Of a stretch of 38,128 nucleotides of DNA, positions 32,619 through 38,128 are shown piece after piece. Source of the stretch: Candidatus Cloacimonetes bacterium 4572_55 (GTDB lineage: Bacteria; 4572-55); NCBI GenBank assembly GCA_002084765.1, contig NBMB01000033.1:1-38128 (forward strand). Direction: 5' to 3'. Every line of letters starts with the position of its first letter. Positions within the stretch are counted from its first letter, which is position 1. A model generated the notes under the pieces. It did no database searches, was not told where the DNA came from, and saw only the letters and a program-made list of their open reading frames with translations. The position numbers and the translations under genes are program-made.

Positions 32619-33581
32619 TTATGAAACAGAAGCCGGAATCTTTTTCTTTCGTCGCTGTCGTTTCCCCGAGGGACGCTGAGCTTGCAACCGCTCATGCGTT
32701 TTTCGTTCTTGATAATTTGCCCATTCCACCACAATCGGGCTGGCGACAAAAATCGAGGAATACGTTCCTGTGACCACGCCAATAGTTAAGGCAAATGCAA
32801 ATCCGAACAACACATCGCCTCCGAAGATCAAGACCATAAAGACCACCACGAACGTCGTGAGGGAGGTGATAACAGTCCGACTCAAGGTTTGGTTGATGCT
32901 GGTGTTGATAATCTCCGGCAGCGGTGCCCGGCGGATGAGGCGCAGATTTTCGCGAATTCGGTCAAAGACAACGATTGAGTCGTTGATCGAATACCCTACG
33001 ACTGTGAGAATCGCGGCGATCACTGGTAGAGTAATCTCCAAACGCGTCACCCAGAACAGACCCAACACCACAAACACGTCATGGAATAGAGCGATCACTG
33101 CCGCTACGCCGAATCGCAGGTCAAACCGGAACCAGATGTATGCGATCATAAATAACAGGGAGAAGAGGATCGCCTGAATAGCTGTCCAGCGCAGTTCCGA
33201 CCCGATTTTGGGTCCGACTTTTTCCTCACGACGGAGTTCATAAGCCTCTTTTCCGAATGCATCGTCCATCTGACCTTTTATTATGTCGCCGGTGTCTTTT
33301 CCTTGGACCTCGGGCGCTCGGATCAAAAACTCCGAGCCGTCTCCCACAAGTTGGATCTCAGCCTGCTCCAGGTCAACTTCTCCCAGTACTTCTCTGATTT
33401 TCTCAATCTTGACATCTTGAAAAAATTTGATCTGCACCAATGTGCCGCCCGTAAAATCAATGCCATAGTTCAATCCGAAGATTAACCCGATGATTCCCAA
33501 TAGTACGACGACGCTCGATCCTATATAGGCGATACGCCGTTTATTGAGAAAATCAAAATTGGCGTCTGTGAAGATTTGCAT
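32619..33581 (-). CDS. secF: Protein translocase subunit SecF
   Basis: This is a 320-residue inner-membrane protein that, with SecD, uses the proton gradient to help SecYEG export. Six membrane segments are evident. Marker motifs are NYGIDFTGGT after the first segment, and VVGYSINDSIVVFDRIREN with the SLTTF stretch in the C-terminal RND-type membrane part. The C-terminus is strongly basic (GKRQRRKKK), fitting a cytosolic tail. It follows secD by 34 bases on the same strand and ends before a strong terminator, so secD-secF form one operon. Confidence 0.96.
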   Translation of the reverse strand: MQIFTDANFDFLNKRRIAYIGSSVVVLLGIIGLIFGLNYGIDFTGGTLVQIKFFQDVKIEKIREVLGEVDLEQAEIQLVGDGSEFLIRAPEVQGKDTGDIIKGQMDDAFGKEAYELRREEKVGPKIGSELRWTAIQAILFSLLFMIAYIWFRFDLRFGVAAVIALFHDVFVVLGLFWVTRLEITLPVIAAILTVVGYSINDSIVVFDRIRENLRLIRRAPLPEIINTSINQTLSRTVITSLTTFVVVFMVLIFGGDVLFGFAFALTIGVVTGTYSSIFVASPIVVEWANYQERKTHERLQAQRPSGKRQRRKKKIPASVS

Positions 33582-33615
33582 AAATTGTGTCCTCCCATAA
33601 GTATCTATATCAAAC

Positions 33616-35412
33616 TTATATGCTTAATTTTTTAATATCCCAACGCATAGTAGCGAAGTCAAAAAAGAGCCGTGATATGACAATTGCCGTGAACATGCTG
33701 ATAATAATACCGTACATCAATGTGACGGCAAAACCTTTAACCGGTCCCGTGCCGAACTGGAACAGAACCACCGCGGTAATCAAAGTGGTGACATTCGCGT
33801 CCAAAATCGTCAGAAAGGCTCGGGCATACCCAGCGTCAATAGCGGCTCGTATGGTCTTACGGTTGCGTATCTCCTCACGGATACGCTCGAATATAAGCAC
33901 GTTGGCGTCCACCGCCATACCGATTGTGAGGATAATACCGGCAATACCAGGTAAGGTCAAGGTGGCGTTCATCATAGCCAACGCGGCAAACAGCAGGATG
34001 ATATTAAGAGTCAAGGCGACTACTGCGACAACGCCCGAGGCTCGATACCAAACCATCATAAAAATGATCACCAGCAAACCTCCCAAGGTCATAGCCATCA
34101 CGCCGGCTTGGATCGAATCGTGTCCCAATGAGGGACCTACGCTCCGTTCTTCCATGATCTCCAGCGGCGCGGGTAGTGCGCCCGCTCGCAACACAATGAC
34201 CAGATCGCTCGCTTCGTCCAGACTGAAATTGCCGGTAATCCGAGCTGACGAGGAATTGATCCGCTCTTGAATATTTGGAGCTGATTGAACGATATTGTCC
34301 AAGATGATGGCGAGTCTCTCACCCACATGCTCGCCGGTGACATTGGCAAAGATATTCTGAGCTTGACGACTTAATTTGAGCATGACGTATGGGGCTCCCC
34401 CAGTGGTCGGATCAGAGTCGTTAAATTGGACAAGCGCGTCGGTGACACCGTCGCCCTTTAGCTCGATTTTATCTTGGACAAAATAAAGGGAGCGGTAACT
34501 TTTCCCCGTATACATTCCACTATCAAAACTTTTTTCTTTACCCCAATAGATCGAATTTCCAGCCGGAGCGAATTTTTTTATTTCCTCTCGATCGATGACC
34601 TCCCTTGCCCAGTCATAATCATCTGCCAGCACCCCGATCTCGCCGCCGCCGATCTCGCCGCCGCCGATCGCCAGAAGACGGGAAGTCAGAGGCTTTTCAC
34701 CTTCTTCGTTTTCCTTCTCCTCGTCTATCTCATCGGGCGTGTCTTCTGGACTTTGCTGAGACGAATCCGCCAGGCTTTCATTTTCCATGGACGCGCTGTC
34801 AGACTCCGCCGGCGTACTGTCAAGCTCTAATTCCTCCTTATTTTCATCAAACACATCCTGTCCCTCGCTCTTTTCACTGAGTGCGCTTTCTGTATCTTTG
34901 CTCTTGTAACCTTCAGCCGCGAGTATCTTATCCACTTCATTAAAAAAGTCCACCATGGTTTCGGATTTATCCGGCGGCATAAGCAACTGAAACGTCAGTT
35001 GCGCAGTGCCTTGCAATAACCGAATAGCGCGATCTTTATTTTTCACGCCGGGCAGTTGCACGATGATTCGCTTATCCTCTCCCATAGTGATCGATGGCTC
35101 TGCCACGCCGAACTGATCCACACGATTACGAATGACCTCCATAGCCCGCTCGGGCGCGTCTTTCTTTTCATCCTCAGATAAATTCGTATCGTCCACTTCC
35201 AAAACCAAATGCAGACCGCCCTGCAGATCCAATCCCAAATTGATCACTCGATCCTTCAAGCTATTATATTTCTCAGGCTCTTTTGTCTTCAACTCTTCTA
35301 TTTCCGTCTCCGCCATACGGTTTAATTTATATGTAGGATATAAATAGAATAAAGCCGCTCCAACGATTATCACCGTCATAACGACTTTTGTCCAAAACAT
35401 TCTCTTGTTCAT
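33616..35412 (-). CDS. secD: Protein translocase subunit SecD with acidic insertion
   Basis: This is a 598-residue membrane protein. The N-terminal segment is followed by LGLDLQGGLHLVLEV, the large periplasmic P1 domain, and the C-terminal RND-type segments with GMAVDANVLIFERIREE and DANVTTLITA. It helps pull exported proteins across the membrane. Residues 171-240 are a low-complexity acidic stretch rich in Glu, Asp and Ser inside the periplasmic part, after FQLLMPP and before the GGGEIGGGEIG repeat, not found in E. coli SecD as I remember it. The ATG is preceded by AAGGAGG. The gene leads the secDF operon. Confidence 0.96.
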   Translation of the reverse strand: MNKRMFWTKVVMTVIIVGAALFYLYPTYKLNRMAETEIEELKTKEPEKYNSLKDRVINLGLDLQGGLHLVLEVDDTNLSEDEKKDAPERAMEVIRNRVDQFGVAEPSITMGEDKRIIVQLPGVKNKDRAIRLLQGTAQLTFQLLMPPDKSETMVDFFNEVDKILAAEGYKSKDTESALSEKSEGQDVFDENKEELELDSTPAESDSASMENESLADSSQQSPEDTPDEIDEEKENEEGEKPLTSRLLAIGGGEIGGGEIGVLADDYDWAREVIDREEIKKFAPAGNSIYWGKEKSFDSGMYTGKSYRSLYFVQDKIELKGDGVTDALVQFNDSDPTTGGAPYVMLKLSRQAQNIFANVTGEHVGERLAIILDNIVQSAPNIQERINSSSARITGNFSLDEASDLVIVLRAGALPAPLEIMEERSVGPSLGHDSIQAGVMAMTLGGLLVIIFMMVWYRASGVVAVVALTLNIILLFAALAMMNATLTLPGIAGIILTIGMAVDANVLIFERIREEIRNRKTIRAAIDAGYARAFLTILDANVTTLITAVVLFQFGTGPVKGFAVTLMYGIIISMFTAIVISRLFFDFATMRWDIKKLSI

Positions 35413-35708
35413 GAAAGATTAACCTCCTTAAAACCACTATTGGCCCGAATGACCCGAACGCCAAGACCGAGCCTCTCTATAACTTAACAGATAACAGAAT
35501 GTAAGCGAGTTTTAATCGACATCAAAACAAAGCCGATCCAAAACTCGCTGCCAATTTGCATATTCAGAATTAATATCCAGAACATACAAGAGGTTTGTAA
35601 AATAGGGGAGGATTCGATCTTTGTCAATTACAAAATCCGATTCGTAACAAAAAAGATGGAGACATTCTCTGCAGCGCGTTTTGTGAGAAGAAGTGATAGG
35701 TCGGAAGT

Positions 35709-35765
35709 CGATCCGCAGATTATCCCAGATTCTCGCAGATTACGAACTGATAATTAAAGAGTTAT
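35709..35765 (-). repeat. Dispersed AATCTGCG-type repeat, inverted copy
   Basis: The reverse complement begins TAACTCTTTAATTATCAG, then TTCGTAATCTGCGAGAATCT and ends ATAATCTGCGGATCG. It matches the copies at 843 and 36060 but in the opposite orientation. Confidence 0.75.
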
Positions 35766-35787
35766 ATCCTCGATGACACGCACCTTA

Positions 35788-35845
35788 GCCCCATGGGGGC
35801 GACCTGTTGTCATTTTAACAAACCACCCCGATGGGGTTCAAATGG
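35788..35845. repeat. REP-like double hairpin
   Basis: GCCCCATGGGGGC (35788-35800) and ACCCCGATGGGGT (35825-35837) are two small GC-rich palindromes 24 bases apart. The second is embedded in a longer CCACC...GGTGG dyad. The layout (CCCCATGGGGGCGACCTG, then a spacer, then a second palindrome) resembles bacterial REP/BIME units. Confidence 0.55.
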
Positions 35846-35878
35846 TGGCTTGCAGGTCATTCATTGCTACTGTCCATA

Positions 35879-35934
35879 GTGAATTAGTCAGGTTAGAGGG
35901 ATTGTATTAAATTCCTATAGCCTGACTAATTCAC
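35879..35934. repeat. 14-bp inverted repeat with 28-base centre
   Basis: GTGAATTAGTCAGG (35879-35892) and CCTGACTAATTCAC (35921-35934) are perfect inverted copies. The centre adds partial pairing (TTAGAGGGA with TTCCTATAG). There is no T run. It may be a small mobile-element remnant or a cruciform site. Confidence 0.75.
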
Positions 35935-36059
35935 CACAAGACACCGAGCCTGCATTATTCATAAGCCTCGGAGAACCAGATATCTCAGATGTTTGATATT
36001 TAATGGGTTAAAGTCTATTTTTAACGACATTTCCAAGAGAACTCAGCTTTAGAGTGGAC

Positions 36060-36116
36060 TCATTCTTTAATTATCAATTCTTAATCTGCGAGAATCTGCG
36101 TAATCTGCGGATCGAT
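36060..36116 (+). repeat. Dispersed AATCTGCG-type repeat, copy near nadB
   Basis: The element reads CATTCTTTAATTATCAATT, then CTTAATCTGCGAGAATCTGC and GTAATCTGCGGATCG. It is the best-preserved copy and shares its first 18 bases exactly with the one at 843. Confidence 0.75.
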
Positions 36117-36292
36117 TTCCGTGGACAATTAAAGCAAAGTGAAATCCGAGATTTGTATGGAAATGTTTACGAAACCTTTTTAATCAAACCCTGTAATTAC
36201 GCACGTTTGATGTATAAGCTGGAATTGTTGTATGCGCGCCAAAAATAATTGTGCGCCCATTGTCTCTCACACCAACCCATACTCTAATAGCA

Positions 36293-37927
36293 ATGACCAA
36301 AATAAAATCGCATGAGTTGAAGACGGATTTCCTTGTCGTTGGCAGCGGCATTGCCGGTCTTAGTTTTGCCCTGAGAGCTGCTGAGCTTGGAGAGGTCGTC
36401 ATAGTCACCAAGAAGAGAGATTTTGAGTCCAACACAAACTACGCCCAAGGTGGGATCGCCTCGGTGATCAGTTCTGAGGACTCTTTTGACGACCATTACC
36501 GAGATACCATCAAAGCCGGCGGGGATCTGGGTAAACAGGAGATCGTCAAGGGGGTAGTTCAGGAAGGACCTGAATGTATTCAGGACTTAATTTCCTGGGG
36601 CGTCCAGTTTACAAAGACCCATGACAAGGAATTTGCCCTGGGGCGAGAAGGCGGTCACAGCAAACGTCGCATCATCCACGCTGCGGATCTGACCGGTCGT
36701 GAGATTGAGCATTCACTGCTCCAGGCACTCAAAGCCAATCCTCGAGTCACGATGTTAGAGGATCATGTCGCGATTGATCTGATCACACAGCATCATCTGG
36801 CAAACCGCTATTTTGTTCCTTGGGAAAAAACGACGTGCTGGGGGGTGTACGCGCTCGATTCAAAAGCGGATCAGGTGTGTGCGATCTTGGCAAAAGCGAC
36901 TCTGTTGGCAACTGGCGGCGCGGGTCAGGTCTACCTTCATACCACCAATCCACAGATCGCTACCGGAGACGGCATCTGCATGGCGTATCGAGCCGGAGCT
37001 GAGATCGCCAATCTGGAGTTCGTGCAGTTCCACCCCACAACATTATATCAGACTGAACAAAAAAAGCGCTCCTTTCTGATATCGGAGGCGGTGCGAGGCG
37101 AAGGTGCCTCGCTGAGAACAAAAGACGGCAAACGCTTTATGCCCAATTATCATCCGATGGAAGAATTAGCACCTCGAGATGTGGTCGCGCGAGCCATTGA
37201 TCAAGAGATGAAACGCCGAGGCGAGCTCCATATCTGGCTGGATGTGACGCATCTATCCAAAAAAAATCTGCAAGAACGCTTCCCGCATATCTACAGCCAT
37301 TGTTTGATGCAGGGGATCGATATTTCCAAAGAATTTATCCCTGTGGTTCCCGCGGCGCACTATATGTGCGGCGGGATTGTGACCGATCTCAACGGTCAGA
37401 CCTCGATCCGCAGCCTGTATGCTTCCGGCGAAGTGACCCACACAGGATTGCACGGCGCAAACCGACTGGCGAGTAACTCTCTGCTGGAAGCTGTGGTTTT
37501 CTCCAAGCGGGCGTTCCAGCAGTTAGCAAGCGATCCTGCGATCTTGGATGTCGAATTTCCAGAAATTCCTCCGTGGGACGATACCGGCGTGGTTCGCAGC
37601 GAAGAGTCCGTGCTGATCTCTCACGATCGACATAGCGTCAGGCGACTGATGTGGGATTATGTCGGCATTGTGAGAACCAACAGGAGATTGGAACGGGCGA
37701 GAAGTCGGATGGCGTTTCTGAGAAGGGACATTACCGAATTCTATCGGACAACCCGGCTGACTCCGGAGCTAATCGAGCTGCGTAATTTGGTCATTGTCGC
37801 GGACTTAACCATCCGCTGCGCGCTCATGCGTAAGGAAAGCAGAGGCTTACATTACAACGCGGATTATACCGAGCGAGATGATAAACACTGGCTCAGAGAT
37901 ATGGTCGTCAGAAGTTCGCAACTGTAG
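36293..37927 (+). CDS. nadB: L-aspartate oxidase NadB
   Basis: This is a 544-residue cytosolic flavoprotein that oxidises L-aspartate to iminoaspartate, the first step of NAD synthesis. Motifs: FAD-binding VVGSGIAGLSFA, SNTNYAQGGIA, LGREGGHSKRRI, LEFVQFHPTTLY, RGEGASLRTKDGKRFM, APRDVVARAID with the catalytic Arg, and GEVTHTGLHGANRLASNSLL. The C-terminal helical domain is complete. I prefer the ATG at 36293; the frame extends to a GTG at 36251 but the extra 14 residues have no family match. Neither start has a good Shine-Dalgarno sequence. NadA and NadC genes are not in the window. Confidence 0.96.
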   Translation: MTKIKSHELKTDFLVVGSGIAGLSFALRAAELGEVVIVTKKRDFESNTNYAQGGIASVISSEDSFDDHYRDTIKAGGDLGKQEIVKGVVQEGPECIQDLISWGVQFTKTHDKEFALGREGGHSKRRIIHAADLTGREIEHSLLQALKANPRVTMLEDHVAIDLITQHHLANRYFVPWEKTTCWGVYALDSKADQVCAILAKATLLATGGAGQVYLHTTNPQIATGDGICMAYRAGAEIANLEFVQFHPTTLYQTEQKKRSFLISEAVRGEGASLRTKDGKRFMPNYHPMEELAPRDVVARAIDQEMKRRGELHIWLDVTHLSKKNLQERFPHIYSHCLMQGIDISKEFIPVVPAAHYMCGGIVTDLNGQTSIRSLYASGEVTHTGLHGANRLASNSLLEAVVFSKRAFQQLASDPAILDVEFPEIPPWDDTGVVRSEESVLISHDRHSVRRLMWDYVGIVRTNRRLERARSRMAFLRRDITEFYRTTRLTPELIELRNLVIVADLTIRCALMRKESRGLHYNADYTERDDKHWLRDMVVRSSQL

Positions 37928-38128
37928 CGGATAGTCACGTCACTCGTGTCGTTACTTTAGTTGACTGGCATTGAATCAATCAATTCGATTATATCCTTCA
38001 CATCGATTACAGAATCTTGTGTGACGGGTAGTCACCCTATTGCATATTGTTGCTTCACGTATTATCTTAAGTGATCGCATCCCATTATTTTACTTATAAC
38101 ATGTTGAGGTCGCGGCTATGTGTAACAA

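Larger units (their letters stand above)
35413..36292. other. Repeat-rich intergenic region between secD and nadB
   Basis: No ORF here has codon structure or homology that I recognise. The region contains two inverted copies of the AATCTGCG-type repeat (35709-35765 and 36060-36116), a GC-rich double-hairpin block (35788-35845) and a 14-bp inverted repeat (35879-35934). Both flanking genes point away, so their promoters should also be here, but no clear pair was found. Confidence 0.6.

Noticed and set aside
37928-38128. Possible gene or RNA after nadB
   Set aside because: Only a short GTGAC/GTCAC dyad is visible near 38020; no ORF, tRNA-like fold or terminator T run was seen.

Overview
The window looks like chromosomal DNA of a free-living bacterium of the FCB superphylum, in the region of Calditrichota, KSB1 or similar candidate phyla. 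The basis is a gingipain-type (C25) protease, a C-terminal sorting tail with the NYPNPFNP signature typical of that group, ASH/FN3-rich giant surface proteins and an ordinary bacterial housekeeping set. I cannot fix the phylum without a search. No rRNA, tRNA or CRISPR array was seen.

Layout. Bases 1-1040 are a scar: the 3' part of a transposase joined to the last codons of a sorting-tail gene, then a terminator, a promoter and a 29-codon stub of a TPR-CHAT gene. The stub and its surroundings are a decayed copy of the junction at 7170-7520. Bases 1041-10367 hold the intact pair: a 2058-residue secreted protein (LRRs, Ig-like, C25-like domain lacking its cysteine, vWA, sorting tail), a strong terminator, a consensus-like promoter and a 984-residue TPR-CHAT protease with an intact His/Cys dyad. 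Next come minus-strand dprA-obg (8-nt overlap) and icd (with an unusual four-cysteine insertion), a plus-strand metallophosphoesterase, and minus-strand mrp and a response-regulator-like gene.

Bases 17674-27945 are one gene for a 3423-residue exported protein carrying two complete protease domains (C25 and subtilisin S8), ASH-type repeats, six FN3 repeats, a cadherin-like domain and a C-terminal dockerin. After it lie a YbbR-domain protein and a small membrane protein whose C-terminus is made of a 9-bp repeat. Bases 29555-32457 on the minus strand hold a frameshifted DUF4397 gene, a frameshifted sulfotransferase and a WbqC-family gene; the last two are visibly AT-rich and look acquired. The secDF operon, an 840-bp repeat-rich intergenic region and nadB close the window.

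How the genes fit. SecDF would support export of the giant surface proteins. The most unusual theme is three clan-CD (caspase-fold) domains in 20 kb: a cytosolic CHAT protease, a secreted C25 with an intact dyad and a secreted C25-like probable pseudoenzyme. The secreted LRR/vWA protein and the TPR-CHAT gene appear to have been duplicated as a unit, which makes this pair the best candidate for an undescribed system. A joint function is inference.
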